This document shows, one piece after another, positions 21,366-35,094 of a stretch of DNA of 64,000 bases. This stretch comes from Jacaranda mimosifolia (taxonomy: Eukaryota; Streptophyta; Magnoliopsida; Lamiales; Bignoniaceae), in contig CM032131.1 in NCBI GenBank assembly GCA_018894105.1, forward strand, positions 7,590,501 to 7,654,500, given 5' to 3'. The translations under genes were made by a program, and so were the position numbers. Position 1 is the first letter of the stretch, and every line of letters begins with the position of its first letter. The notes below the pieces were generated by a model. It saw nothing but the letters and a program-made list of their open reading frames with translations, was not told the origin of the DNA and searched no databases.

Positions 21366-23581
21366 TGAAAGTGCTATAGCCGAGATAAGCCAAACAAATT
21401 CAAAATTAAATAGCAAATCTCAATCCAAAGCAACATCCCCAGGAATATATCATACAACGTAAATGGATTAATCATAGGATACCAACCTGAATCGCTCAAA
21501 ATCCAAGGAGATGATGGATGATTCTTCCTATCACAGATTTCCAGCAGTTTCTGGCACAGCGGAGAAAAAGGAGAATATCTTCCAATTCCGATCTCCAAAT
21601 TAAATGAGGAAAACTTATCCAGAAAGCTAACTCAAATTTCGATATTCTGTGAAAAAATTGGCTCAAATATCCATCGGATCGGTCCAGGAGAAAAACGTGA
21701 AGTGGACTGTTCTGCAGAAACCTTTTCTGGAATTGAGTGGCCTCACTTGTGGTCACCTCCAATGCAAGTCCACACACCTTAAAGCAATCCTAGAAAGTCA
21801 AGATCTTTAGCTGGAGCAGATCTGGAGTTGTTTGGTGAAGAAGGAGGTTTCTGAGTGAGAGAGAGAATGGATGGAAGTTAGATCTCTACTAACTTTGGAG
21901 AGAATTTTGGAGGGAGAATTTAGCTTGCAAAATTCAGAATTTTGGCTAATGAATATGGACTGATTTTCGGCCACTCCACCTCCCCTTATATAGAGGCGTG
22001 AGAGGATGCTAAGGGGGGGACCGAAAATTCCAAGGGCATAATTGTAAGTTGGTAATTCCACTATCATGTGGTCTTGCCAACTTGCTTAATTGGAATCCAA
22101 TTCCAATTAATTCAAATCATATTTGAATTCTTTCCTCCAATAATATATTCTCCTATTAATTAAATTAATCCAATTAATTTAATTGATTCAACTTGATTTA
22201 ACAATTAAATCAAGCAAACTTAACTCTTTAAGTTTTCTTTAGTTAACTTAACTCTTTAAGTCAACTTCAATTATTCAACTATCAATGTGGCTCAAATAAT
22301 CAACTCCTTAATTATTTACCTAATTTAACTCCTTAAATTAGTTGATCAATTTAACACTTAAATCAATCAAGCCATAATTGATCTTGAAATCTCTCTCTCA
22401 AAATCAGTCCCTTAAGAGGGACGTATTTTCTAACACTTAGAAATTCTTCTTTCATCACTTAGAAAAGTTCAAGGCTTTTGTGTGTGACCCATTGGGTTCA
22501 ACCATTCATCGGACATAGGCTCACAACTCCTTGTGACTTTTGAATATCAAATATTCATTCTAGTTTAAAACTCCTTTTAAACTAGTCGACTCGATTCAAT
22601 CAATCTCTATCAATTGAAGAGTACCTAATCTCCATGGTCGATGTCCAACCTCAAGCCCATGGAGCCCAACTAATTGGTCGAAATGAATGTCTCTGTATGA
22701 ACCTTTTGAAGCTCTACGCGTTCCATGCAAATACAGTCCTTCCGTCTCCTATCTCCATGAAAGAGGCCTAGGGCAAGATATTTGTCGGCTCCCTAATAGC
22801 CTCGATTCTATGCTTCTATTCTAAATGTTCAATTCCGATGTATGACCTTATCTTTTGGAAAACTCTTTTCCCAAACTTTCATACCACCTTGCGCAAGGAT
22901 TTCTGGAATATGATCATTATAGAATGCATAGGAGATGCACTCGCCCTTCACAAAAGTGAGGAGTCGAATTCCATCTTGGATCTCATAAACCTCCATGCCA
23001 AGTAGCTCATACCCAATCATACCCCGAACGGCCCGTTGGGTGACCAAGGATAAGTCAAAGCATGAGGACCGGACACAAGGTTACAATGGATCCTCAGGTC
23101 AAAGGACTAATTTATATGCACTAGCGTAAGCATGAGAGCTTGCCACTACCGACCTGCCACTACGGCTACCTAGTGGAGTCTCCGGTGGGTCTTCAGTGCC
23201 TTGTTCTCTAACAAACACCCACTAACATACACCCGTATCATATACAGTTGCTCATGGAACGAAGTAATATCCAACTCTTTGGATTTATGCATCGTTAGTG
23301 CAAGTCTGTCCGAATCTTAGATGTCCCATCTCGTAAGATCCTATTACTTGGAATATTTAAGATCACGACCCTGTAAGACTTATTCCATGATCACCACCCA
23401 GTGAACTGACCAAGTCCCGTAGTCATGTGTGATCTAAGGACTTCATCCAAATGCCAGTGAAGTAATATAATGCATAAGATAAATGTGGCCATATGTAAGA
23501 TATCATTCAATCAAGATCGTCTCTTTAGAAAATAGTTTTACAAAGCCAAAATCATTGTCTTGTCGGGCACTATTTCTAACA
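21366..23581 (-). repeat. Copia B 5' LTR
   Basis: It has the same length and ends as the LTR at 13341-15556. A TATA box lies at 21986-21992 and the 72-codon frame is at 22829-23047. Differences from the other copy are scattered substitutions, clustered somewhat in the first 350 bp of the plus orientation. Confidence 0.9.
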
Positions 23582-23752
23582 CCTAAAGGGCAGAAAATTG
23601 TAAGATGCAAATGGATCTACAATAGAAAAGAAGGGATTCCCAAGGTTGAGCATGCTCGCTATAAGGCGCGATTGGCTGCAGAGAGTTTTACTCAGAGAGA
23701 GGAAGATGACTTTCATAAGGTGTTTTCCCCAATTATAAAGCATACCTCCATT
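23582..23752 (+). repeat. 171-bp Copia A segment, right copy
   Basis: It begins exactly at the right LTR boundary of Copia B and repeats 13170-13340. It then runs on into the remaining Copia A reverse transcriptase. Confidence 0.9.
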
Positions 23753-25034
23753 TGCATGTACGCGCTATGGTAGCTTTATTTGATATGGAACTTGAGCAGA
23801 TGGATGTGAAAATAGCATTTTTGCATGGTAAGTTGGAGGAACAAATTTACATGAGTCAACTAGAGGGATTTGTTGTTTTCGAAAAGGAAAATCAGGCATG
23901 CCTCTTGAAGAGGTCTTTGTATAGCTTGAAACAATCTCCCAAGCAGTAGTACAAGAGGTTTGATGCATTTATTACTAATATTGGGTACACTAGAAGTATT
24001 TATGACTATTGTGTATACCATAAGAAGTGTAGTGATGGCCTTCTTGTTTATTTGTTGCTTTATGATGAAGATATGTTAATTGTATCTAGTAGCATATCCG
24101 AGATCAATGTTTTAAAGGTTCAGTTGAGTAAAGAATTTGAGATTAAGGATTTGGGCAGTGCAAAGAGGATTTTGGGCATGGAGATTGTTCGAAATAGACA
24201 CTCTAGGATGTTGTACTTGTCTCAACAAAAATATATTAAGAAAGTACTAAAGCATTTTGGGATGGATAAGTCCAAGCCAATTAATAAGTCAGTCACAGCT
24301 CATTTCAAGCTCTCATCAAATCTATCACCGAGTACTGAGGAGGAGATGGAGCACATATCTAATGTGCCATATGCTAGTACAATTGGTAGTTTGATGTACG
24401 CCATGGTGTGCACTAGGCCAGATTTTTCACACACAGTTTGTGTTTTGAGTAGGTACATGCACAAGCCAAGAAAGACACATTGGCAGGCAGTGAAATGGAT
24501 TATAAGGTATCCGAGAGACTCTGCGGATAGATGTTTGAAGTATAGTCAATTGAATTCTACTGCTAGAATTGTTGGCTATGTGGATGCAGATTATGCCGGA
24601 GATTTGGATAGTATAAGGTCTATGATAGGCTATGGGCTTTGTGTTTCAAGTTGTATGTTAGCTGAAATGCGACTATGCAGTCACTGGTTGCCTCGTCCAC
24701 AACAGTAGCTGAGTATATGGCTTTAACTGAAGGCGTGAAGGAAGGTATTTGGCTAAAGGGGCTGATTGATGATATGGGTATGAGTTCTGATATTACTACA
24801 GTATTTTGTGATAGTTAGAGTGCCATACACCTATCTAAGAATCAAGCATTTCATAAGGGAACAACATACATTGATGTGAGATATCACTTCATCCGGGATA
24901 TTATGTCTCAAGGTGTCGTCTTGGTTGACAAGGTTGGGACTAAGGATAATCCAGTAGATATGTTGACTAAGACCATTCCAGGAACCAAATTCGAGCGTTG
25001 CTTGGATTTGATAAACATTTGCAGACTCAGCTGA
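23582..25034 (+). pseudogene. Copia A RT-RNase H (3' part), decayed
   Basis: The RT start is repeated here, then continues past a stop and frameshift to MDVKIAFLHGKLEEQIYM and SLKQSPKQ (stop). The catalytic box that is YVDD in the family reads YDED near 24061. RT continues as KEFEIKDLGSAKRILGMEI. The RNase H region reads VPYASTIGSLMYAMVCTRPD and VDADYAGDLDSIRSMIG before a stop at about 24707, then degrades further. The last residues, MLTKTIPGTKFERC, match the usual end of Copia Pol. It cannot be functional. Confidence 0.8.
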
Positions 25035-25099
25035 CAGCCTTTTTTTTTAAGGGGGAGACAAAGATGATGAATAGAGAATTTCAAGCCAAGATGGATAAT

Positions 25100-25700
25100 T
25101 GTTGAGAATGCCTTGAAATTTAAGTTGCAAATGGCAAGAAATAGTGAAAATGGCAAAGAAATGGTGTGAAACGGTGTAGAATCTAGCAATACAATGTCAA
25201 GACAGCATGACGAAGCGAGCTCGACGCACATGGGCGAAACATTGTGCGTCGGGCCACAAAGGAGTCACGCCAGGCGCAAGCCTAAGCAAGTACTGTTCGC
25301 GACTTGTGCCAAGGCACAAGCCGGCCGCGCCCTGGTGTAAGGTGTTGTAGAACCTTGCGCCATAGAGCAAATTCTGTGTGCCCTGGCACAAGTCATTCTA
25401 GAATCTTATGCCAAGGTGCAAATTTCATGCGCCCCAACATGGCCCACAAGTCCGAAGCCCATTTTGTGATGTTTTAGGTATTTAAACCCCATTTTTTCAT
25501 GGTTTTGAGAGAACAAATCCTAGAAAAGTAATTTTAGACTATTTTAGAGATTCTTTCTTTAGAATGGAGGTTAGAATGAGGGTATTGAGTGTTCTCATGA
25601 GATTTGTGGGACTTAAATTTGTACTTGGCACTTGATTTGGAATCAATAAATTCATATCTTTGTCGGATGGATTAGGCACTATTAACCTTTTGTTGGGTTC
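25100..25700 (+). repeat. Copia A 3' LTR, truncated at its far end
   Basis: It begins TGTTGAGAATGCC and aligns with the 5' LTR to about GGATTAGGCAC (25679). After that the two diverge into TA-rich DNA, so the right end is approximate. TATTTAAA at 25479-25486 is a possible TATA element that is deleted in the 5' LTR. Confidence 0.7.
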
Positions 25701-27758
25701 AGATTGATTCATATTTATATGAAACATATAAAATATATAAATATTTTATATATATATTTATTTATTAAATAATATTTACATATATACATATTTATATAAC
25801 TCATAACCCCATCCATCTCTTCCCCAATCTTGCAACTCCCCCTCTTGCGCTCCCCTCCCCCCCTGCCCAGCCATGGCCACCCATCTTACCCCCTATCTTG
25901 CACCCTTTCCTCCTGCCCCTTCCCTGCCACCCCCTGCCATGTCTGACCACGGTCGCCATTCATAGGGGCAGCCATGGCAACCTCAGATGCAGTGGCACCC
26001 ATGGCCGCTGCATACATAGGGAAAAGATTGGGGGAGTGGTGTTTGTGGAGGTGGGGTGTAATTATATATTATATGTGTATATATAAATATATATATATAT
26101 ATGAATATATATTCTTATATAAAAGGTATTGAATATATTTATGTACATATAAATATAATATATTATATATTACATTTAAAATATATATTTATAAATATAT
26201 GAATTTATCTATGTTTAAATTTATATATAATATATAACGTATAAATTTTGTATATTTGTATACAAAAATATAAATATATACATAAATATTATTAAATAAT
26301 TTATATGTATTTATATATGAAACATAAATATATAATATATAATGTGTAAATTTTGTATTTTTATATACATAAATATTATTAAATAATACATATTTATATA
26401 TTTACATATTTATATTTAAATATATACAAAAATAAAAAATAAATAAATTAGAGAATGAAAATAAATAATTAAAAATAATTCTTTTTAAATTTAAAAATAA
26501 AAAACTTAGTGTGAAAGAGAATAAAATAAGCTATATAAAAATATATGAAAAATAATAAATAAAATTAAAAATATATGAAATTAGTAAGGGTAATATAGTC
26601 TTTATATATCAAAATTAGAGTTAAATTGCATCAAATAAGGAGGAGGAGGCAACGTGCTATATTTTCAAAATCATAAGGAGGTTTTTGCATTTTATTTTCT
26701 TTAAGGAGGTTTTAGCTTTGTTCTATTTTCATAGGGAGAAAATGCAATTTGCCCTTTTATTTTATCATTTTCATGTATGTATATATAATTGTAATATGAG
26801 AATATATATATATATATGTAATGATTATGTTTGTCTTGAAAAATGAGATAAGTGGTATTTTGGCATATTTTAGGATCGTTATGAGTATTTTGAGAAAAAT
26901 AAAAAGGTTATGTTTGGTTTTATTTTTCCCAACGAAAAAAAATAATTTTTGAAAAATAAAAACAAATATAGTCACAATTTTTCAATAAAAGAAAAAATTT
27001 TATATATATCATTAATAAACAAATTATTACATTGAAATCCAACAAAATGTGGCACTTATTTGTGCCACATTACTAAAACATGGCATCGAAATTCCACATA
27101 TGCTTTTAAAATGTTTTCTTAAAGGTGTTCGATATGTTATTGTTTTTTTAACAAGTGAATTGAATATTATATCAAATTGATAAAATGTGGTATCCAATTC
27201 CAATGAGAACAAATATATATTCCAAAAGAAATCGAGAAATACTCGACCATACAATAGGAGATTACCCAACCATCGATCCCTTAATTATTATTACTATTAC
27301 TATATATTATAGACACGGGTGCGCGTGGCATTATCTTTCCTTTTTTTTTTTGCTTTTTTCCACTTGCAAACGATGCCATTTCTCGCATCATGTGCTTGGT
27401 GGATTTGCACTTTGTGCTCTCTTTGTAGTATCTAGTTTTGGCATTTTGTGATTTTCTAAGGGGCCCACATGCAAGGGTTAGAAGAAAATAGTTTTTTTCT
27501 ATTTTTTTTTCATTTTTTGGCACCAAAAGACTCCTTCTCCCCTATAAAAAACGACGACATTTTTGGGACGGTGCTTGGTCAGTTTGTGCTTTAGTCTCTT
27601 GTTGTTGTACATCGCTTTGGTAGTTTGTGCTTTTACCTGGATTCCACGTGCAATGGTTAAAAGAAAATAGGTTTTCTTTCATTTCTCCTCTTTTTCCCTA
27701 GACATCAAAAGATCTAGTTTAGGTATAGATTTTATGTGGTCAGAAATTGCTTGTTCTG
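25701..27758. other. TA-rich intergenic DNA with a GC-rich island
   Basis: From 25735 to 26620 the sequence is almost pure TATA-like DNA, apart from a C-rich island at 25800-26040 with repeated CCATGGC words. At 26740-26760 a block reading GGGAGAAAATGCAATTTGCC resembles a TIR end, but no partner was found. From about 27371 to 27690 there is a diverged tandem duplication of about 180 bp (GTGCTTGGT...TTTGTGCT, then CACATGCAAGGGTT against CACGTGCAATGGTT). No gene was recognised. Confidence 0.5.
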
Positions 27759-28619
27759 TAACACCCCTAAATTTTAGTTTTTTTAGAAAACAAAGATTTA
27801 GAAATCAATGTATTGGTTGATCGAATTTTAGGGCTTGAAAAATAAATAAAGAGGACTTGATTTTGTAGGATTCAAGAGTTTGGGGTCAATTTGCAAATAG
27901 ATAGGATTTAATTGAGCCACTCTTGAAAACTTAGGGGTTTGCATGGAAAGAAAAATTCAAATATGGTCAAGACTGGATTTCTATAGATCACTAGGACCCA
28001 ATTTAATGACTAACAGGAAGTTGAGGGGCTAAATTGCAACTACAGAAAATTAAATTTTATAAAATAGCAATTTTTCCTCACTTTCATTTTTCATCTTTAT
28101 CTTCATCTCCATTTTCTTCTCCATCACCCACATCACCTTCTCACCATCTTCACCCCATCACCAGCAACCATCTCCACCATCCAACACCACCAACTACCTC
28201 TCATCACTCTCAGCTACACCTTGCCTACACATGCACAAATCATCGCTAGCGAGTCACCCTAGTTTTTAAAACCCAAAAATTGACCTGCGATAGCAAGTGG
28301 CGATTCATGGTAAGGCAACATCGGAGGGGCATTCGCATGGAGGAGTAGCGCAGTGGATGGTGACAGAAACGGGAGTTGCAGATGTGGCGGTGAGAAGCAA
28401 GAATTGAGGCTATGACCAATGGTTGAAGGTCATCCAAGCCTCAAAACTAAAAACTAATTAGACTGTTGGACTCAGGAGGATGAGACGCAGCTAACGGTGG
28501 TGGTTTTGCATTTTTTCAATGGCGGCGGAAGGACAGTTTCTTTCCCTCGACGCGACGAACACAACCGCGTAATTAGTTCAGGGTTTCGAGCTCTCGTGCA
28601 TTTCAGGGTAAAGATCGGT

Positions 28620-29130
28620 ATTGAGATTAGGGTTTTGTACATTTTCATTAATTTAAACCTCTTGATCTTTGAATAATTGATTTTTGAATTGTATTAGGTA
28701 GTAAAAAAATGTTTCATACATGATTGATGTTGGATTTTTAAACCCAAAATTGTATCAAAATATGATAATTGGGGAATTAGTGAGTTAATTGATTTAGAAA
28801 AACCCTAAATTTGGAAATTTGGGTTCTAAATGACAATAATTAGGCTATTGAACTAATTAGCTTTTTATTATTCCTTAGGACACTTATATGGGATTGAATT
28901 GATTATATCTATTGCTCGTATCGTTAAGAACCCTGTAACCGATAGTAAATTAGTGACATTATTAAGAGTAATTCTTAACGATAATTTGGGATGAATTCTT
29001 ATACCGAATTAATTGGGCAGTTACTGATTTTAGATAGTTAATAATAGGATTTTATTTATTGGATGTTATTCAAGTCGAATGTGAGTTTTGATAAGTAAAT
29101 GATTCTTTGGGTTAGGTGACAAGGAGCAGG
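28620..29130. other. AT-rich part of the putative solo LTR, no gene
   Basis: No coding sequence was recognised in the segment between the LTR-like start and the CACTA insertion. Confidence 0.4.
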
Positions 29131-30355
29131 AAACACTACAACAAATTGCACTTTACATAACAAAAATTTTGGTAACAAAGGTAAAATTCGTTACATATAT
29201 TAGATTTATCATAACAAAATTGATTTTTTGTTACAAATAACATTTTCTTTAGTAACAAAGTAAAACTCCTGTTACCTTTAACTCAAATTTGTTACCTTAA
29301 ATTTTTTATGTTCGTAACTAAATAATAATTCATTACGAAAAATATTATTTTGTTACATATAACATTTTCCGTCATATGAGAAGATGTATTTGTAACAAAA
29401 TTTGGTACCTTTTGTGACAACAAAATATTTGTTACAAATAAAATATATTGTAACAAAGTTTTTAGTTACTAAACTTTAATTAACTTCCCTCCAAAATTCA
29501 TTCCCTCCAAATATCAATTGTACGCATATGGTAACAATGATTTTCGTTACTAATTATAAATGAATATTAAATTAAATTTTTACTAATACCTGTGGGTTGG
29601 GTTTTGTTCAAGAAATGGACTTCACAATAATGTAAAGAATTTGTTAATTGGGTTTAACTAATTTTTTAATGAATTATTACTGAACTAAGTTTTATTTTAA
29701 AGATTGAGCTTGAAGAAATTTGAAGTGAATAATCCATTAGTTGGGACAATTTCTTTAAAATATTGGGCTTTATAACTTGTTGGTGAATTATTCAATGAAT
29801 TGGGAGTTTTCATTAATGAAATAGATTTGACCAAATTTATAGTAAATTAAGTGGTGAATTAGGCTTCATTTTAAGAGTTGATCTTGAACAAATTTGAAGT
29901 GAGGTAAATGATGAATTAGGCTTTCTTCAAGGAACTGAGCTTATTTTTTTATTAATTGAGCTTCATATTAGTTCAAATAATTGATTACTTTGGGTTAACC
30001 AGCTTATTTTTTTTCACTAATTGGGTTTAACTAATATTTTAGTGAATTGGCAAATTGGGCTTCATGCTAATTTGAAGAATTCGTTAATTAGGCTTTACCA
30101 ACTTCCTTTTTATTAATTGAGCTTCAATAATTCTTCTAATAAATTAGTGAATTGGATTTGACATTAACTTAAAGAATTGATTAATTGTGTTTTTGCAACT
30201 TTTCTTTTATTAATATGAGTTCACCAATTTTTTAGTAAATTAATATCATTTGGTAAAGAATTAGGTTTGGTATCAAATTGCAAAGTTGATTAATTGGGCT
30301 TTAGCAATTCCTTTTTTATTAATTGGGCTTCACTAATTTTATAATGAATTGGTGT

Positions 30356-31580
30356 TAGGGGTGATAATTTCCAACACGACACGATAACCCAACATGAGTT
30401 CACCATGAAAAAATTGGGTTTGGGTTGACTCATTTTGGATTCGGGTCCAACAAGATCAACACGAATAAGAACTCGAAAAAAATAGGTTGGGTTGGGTTGA
30501 ATTTCAGGTTACATGAACAATCCAAAATTTGATTGTAGGTCACACGACAATTCGAACCCATTTGAACCAACTCGACCCAATTCGAATTAAATAAATAAAA
30601 TTTAAATTTTTTTAGGAGTAAAAATATAAAATAAAAAAATAAATCTTGAAATTTGGAACTTTAGTAGTATCAAAATTACTCATTTGGCATTTTTTTGGTC
30701 TTATTGATTTTCACTACCATATAGGATCGATCATTACAATTTTAAATTACTTCTAATGGTTATTTTTGTATGTAAGTGGACATGAAAATTGTGTTACAAA
30801 AAGTTAACAAAATATTGCTTTCACTATTGACTTGTTCTACAAGTTTTTTTAGGCCTTATACAATACAAGATTTTGCATATATAAATAGATAAGAATTCTT
30901 TCTATTGGGATGCTATAAAAAAATTTCAAGATTTAAGCAAGTTTTTGTAATAAATTATGTGTATAATTTAAAATATTTGTTTACTTATTTACTCAATGAT
31001 ATATTTTATTGATTTATTATTGCTTAATTGAATCAATATAAAGTTAAAAAAATAATGGCATTAATTTTAAAAAGTTCAAAGAGACAATTTAATCGATACA
31101 AAAGATCCAAAAATGAAATAGAGTTGGTGAGTAAAACTTGAAGAAGTATGATATTTTTAAAAATAAGGTACTTTGTTATTTCAATATTTTTATGATGCAA
31201 ATAGATACTTGAAAATGAAATAAAAAAAAGTCCTAAAAGTCAATATATTATGTAGTTCAATTAAAATTAGTTAAGCGCATTAGTGAAGTTATAATGAGAA
31301 CTTTTTACTCCTATTCTAATTTATGAATAATTAAAAATAGATAAATTATAAAATAAAAATACAAAAAAAATTCTACAATTCAAACAAATATTCGAAATAA
31401 TTATTTTAAAAATCAGGTCGACCCAAACTTGACTCGATACGAACCAGGTTGGGTTAGGGTTGAGCACTTTCAGGTTGTCATCGGGTTGGGTTGGGTTGGG
31501 TTTGGGTTGAGAAAATTAATGTTATACCCCTACTTCAACCCAACCCGAACCCACCTGACCCACCCAAATTGCCACCCCTT
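30356..31580. mobile_element. non-autonomous hAT-type element nested in the CACTA element
   Basis: The ends are TAGGGGTGATAATTT and AATTGCCACCCCTT (short imperfect TIR). A perfect 8-bp target duplication ATTGGTGT lies at 30348-30355 and 31581-31588, which is characteristic of hAT elements. GGGTTGGGTT-type and AACCCAACCC-type words fill the subterminal zones. The middle is AT-rich with no transposase. Confidence 0.85.
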
Positions 31581-31592
31581 ATTGGTGTCATA

Positions 31593-31835
31593 TAGGGGTG
31601 GCAATTTGGGTGGGTCGTGCATGTTCGGGTTGGATTGAAGTAGGAGTATAATATTAATTTTGTCAACCCTAACCCAATGACAACCTGAATATATTCAACA
31701 CTAACCCAATATGAATCATATCAGGTCAGATTTTGGTCGACCTAATTTTTATTTGGTCAACTTGCCAAATCAAATCCACTCAATCCAACTTCCTAATCTG
31801 TTTTAAAATAATTATATCAAACATTTGGTTTAATT
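31593..31835. mobile_element. second copy of the same hAT family, truncated and inverted
   Basis: It starts TAGGGGTGGCAATTTGGGTG only 12 bp after the end of the first element and aligns with the complement of that element's right end to about 31835. The matching far end is missing. The adjoining pair forms an imperfect palindrome across 31415-31745. Confidence 0.65.
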
Positions 31836-31993
31836 TCAAACCCTACTACGAAAAAATATATATATATATATATATACAAAATAACTTCCTTATGTTTTAT
31901 AAAACCACACACACTGCCTCCCCCTCCACATTTGTTGCCCATTTAATATAATTTTAATATAAAATTTTGTTTTAATTTCAAACCCTACTGTGA

Positions 31994-32024
<31 letters not shown>

Positions 32025-32114
32025 TACACAAAATAACTTTCTTATGTTTTATAAAACCACGCACACCGCCTCCCCCTCAACATTTGTTGCCCATTTAATA
32101 GAATTTTAATATAA
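31831..32114. repeat. tandem duplication, two units of 142 bp
   Basis: Both units start TAATTTCAAACCCTACT, contain a TA microsatellite, then CTTATGTTTTATAAAACCAC, and end near CATTTGTTGCCCATTTAATA. The second unit starts at 31973. Confidence 0.8.
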
Positions 32115-35080
32115 AAGGATTAATCTATCCTTAATCATTTCGCATATATACAATTCAATTTAAGTAACTTTTTAATATCATTTTTTTCTTTTTTTTTTAT
32201 TCTTTTCTTTTCTTTCTATTCTCATTTCTCTCTTCTTCCATTATTTCATATATTTCTCATTTTATACATATATATAAATTCATCATTGTTTCTCATTTCT
32301 CATTATTTTAAATAATTTTTATTTTTATCTTCTTTCTTTTTAATTATTCATACATGTATACTTATTTTTTCTATTTATACTTATTCACATATATATAATA
32401 TACATATATATAAATTAATCAATAAAATTTAAATTACTTTTATTTTATCTATTTTTTTCTATTTATTCAATCTGAATTAAATAATATTTAATATTTATAA
32501 ATATATATATATAATATAATTTTTTATTCATATTTATATACATATATAGTATTTATATACATATATATATAAATTTCAATAAAATTTAAAGAAGATTCAT
32601 CATATATTTCTCATTTTATACATATATAAATTTATCAATATTTCATATATTCTTATTTTATACATATGTATAAATTTATTTAATGAATTTGGACGGCAAT
32701 GAAATTTTGTTTCCCTCCAACTTTGTATTCCTCCAAAATTTGGCACATAAAAAATGTTAACAATTGTTTTTATTATTAGTTTGACATAATAATTTAACTT
32801 GATTTCTTCCACAAATTTGATTCCCTCTAATAATAATGAATTCTCTTTATTTTTTCGATTCCTCTAAGTTTTAGCTCCCCCATTATTTTTGTATAAATAA
32901 TTTATAGCAAAATTAATTTCTTTTATCTTAGATTATATGATGAATTGACATATAATTTTTTAAATTATTAAATGACTTTCTATTATAGTTAAAATAGTTA
33001 AATAACATATAATTTGGACTTATAAATTTTGATCCTTAAGAATTTTTTATTATAATTTATTACAATATTCTTATAGAAAAATTCTAAAAACTCCTTTAAA
33101 CAAATAGTTAAAGGTTACATACCTGAATAACAAAAGAAAAGAAAGAAATCTAGTTTACCATAATACTTAATGAAAAGAAAAGTCCCTGAAATTAGGCCTG
33201 TTAATGTTACATTTTGTTTTTTAATCGCTATATTGGCCAGTTAAAAGTTTTTATAACTTATAGATATCTATATGTTAATTGTGTGTATGTTTTACTATAT
33301 AAATTGCTAAAATGAAGATAACTTTCGTGGTTTAATATAGTGTAAAAAAAGTATTAACTTAAAGCATATTATTAAATATAATAATTATTAACTTTCATGG
33401 ACCTAATCAAGTTGTTCTTAAGAATTAGTTGGTCTACATATTATATTTCCTTCAAAAAAATAAGTTTCCCTCCAAAAATGAATTCCCCTATTATTTTTTT
33501 ATTCCCTCCAAAGTTTTGCTCCTCCCTCCATTTTGTGTATAAATAGTATATACAAAAATTATTTGTTTTATCTTATATTATAAAATGAATTATCACGTAT
33601 TATTATGGGGGTTAAAATTTTAATTCTATTCTTTGTTATTATTTATTAGGACATTGTTTTTTAACAAAAAGATTTTAGAAAAATTGTTTATAAATTCTAA
33701 AAACTTTAGTCTTTACGTGTAATTAATTTCATTTTAAAAATTAAAATATTATGTACTGATAATATATTGATGTGGACAGTTTGAACATGCATTTATTGAA
33801 AATTTTGTACACTTAATTAACGCAAATTATTTTGAAATTGATCGACTTGTATAACTTTAATATAGTTGAAATTTTTGAAATTATTTTGAAATACTCATGA
33901 CATTGTAATATAAAGTTAGTAATATAGTTATAAGTTTAATAAATTATTTTTTATCCCCATATATTTAATTAAATATTTGAAGAACTGTTAGCATCCTTAA
34001 CAAATTTGTAGACATCGGTTGAAAATTTATATTAAAATTCAAAAAGTATCCTTCAAAAGTTGTTTTTATATTTTTTAGACAAAAATACCCCTGGACTTAT
34101 TTGTAACTTTAACATGGGGGTTTAACTTTAATACTATTTGAATTACTCAGAATAAATTTAAATAATTTTTTTAATAATTTTTTTTAAATATTAAATAATC
34201 TTTTAATTGAAGTTGAATTAAAAAAGTAAAAATTTAAAATGATCAACATATCTAAAGTAATTTAATCAAATTTAGTTAAACATATTTATTAATTATAAAA
34301 GAAAAATAAAAATCAAATCCATCTCTTAATTAAATATGATTTTGTTTTTAAATTACATCTCACTAATATTAAAAAATAATCATATTTAAAATAATTTAAT
34401 TAGATTAAGTTGAATATGTTTATTAAATACAAAAAAAAATTATTAACTAAAATAAATAATTTAAAAATAAAAATAAGATCTGAAAATATCATAATAACAA
34501 TAGTAATTTTAAAATGTCAATTTCACCCTACCAACCCAATAAAAAAGTTCTTGATATATCTTGTCCCTCCTAAAATACAAATAAATAAATAATATTCTCC
34601 CAATTCATTTTCCATCTACCATCCAAAATACAAACGAATAACCATCACATTCTCCAACCCCACTTCCAAAAAATAATTTTTCTAAAATATTTTGACAAAA
34701 TACTCCAATTCATAAACAAACAAGCCCTAATTTAAACTAATTTCATTAAATTTATTAATTAATAAAAAATAAATAAGTCAAAATGTGTGAGATCTAGAGT
34801 TTAAACCGTGTGAGACCTTGATGTGTGTATATATAAATAAAAAATTAAATTTATTTATTAATCAAAATAAATAATTTAAATAAAAATAAAATCTAAAATT
34901 TTATCCTAACAATATTATTTTAAATAAATAAATTTTTTTAATTATTTTGAACAAAATAATGTAGTTGTTTTAAATAAATAACATAAGTGAACAAAAAAAT
35001 CAATATTAAGTTTAGTAAGCAAAGAGTACAAGAGATGAGGTTTAAGAGCCATAATAAGTTTTGGAGACTTGAGAATAAAT
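32115..35080. other. AT-rich CACTA interior, no gene
   Basis: Repeated TTCCCTCCAAA-like words occur (for example near 32700, 33460 and 33510, and also near 29490). Two blocks ending in GTATAAATA (near 32890 and 33535) look like copies of one another. No protein was recognised. Confidence 0.5.
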
Positions 35081-35094
35081 ATATATGCGCATCG

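Larger units (their letters stand above)
13341..23581 (-). mobile_element. Copia B: younger Ty1/Copia retrotransposon inserted in Copia A
   Basis: The element has two LTRs of identical length (2216 bp) at 13341-15556 and 21366-23581, a minus-strand primer-binding site at 21351-21363, an unusually long leader (about 19451-21350), gag-pol to 15577 and a polypurine stretch at 15557-15571. I counted about 40 differences between the LTRs by eye (roughly 2%), so it is fairly recent. Expected 5-bp target duplications are absent: the flanks are CCACT on the left and CCTAA on the right. Instead, 171 bp of Copia A sequence is present on both sides. Confidence 0.9.
10157..25700 (+). mobile_element. Copia A: old, decayed Ty1/Copia LTR retrotransposon, interrupted
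   Basis: The element has LTRs at 10157-10694 and 25100 to about 25700. Decayed gag-pol reads on the plus strand in two blocks (10719-13340 and 23582-25034) in Copia order: gag, protease, integrase, reverse transcriptase, RNase H. Copia B (13341-23581, opposite strand) sits inside the reverse transcriptase. Many stops and frameshifts show it is dead. The 5-bp flank before the 5' LTR is CAACT. The 3' LTR is truncated, so no target duplication can be checked. Confidence 0.85.

Noticed and set aside
27757..27780. Start of a Cassandra-type TRIM
   Set aside because: TGTAACACCCC is shared by many plant LTRs. No 5S-like promoter or miniature second LTR was seen.
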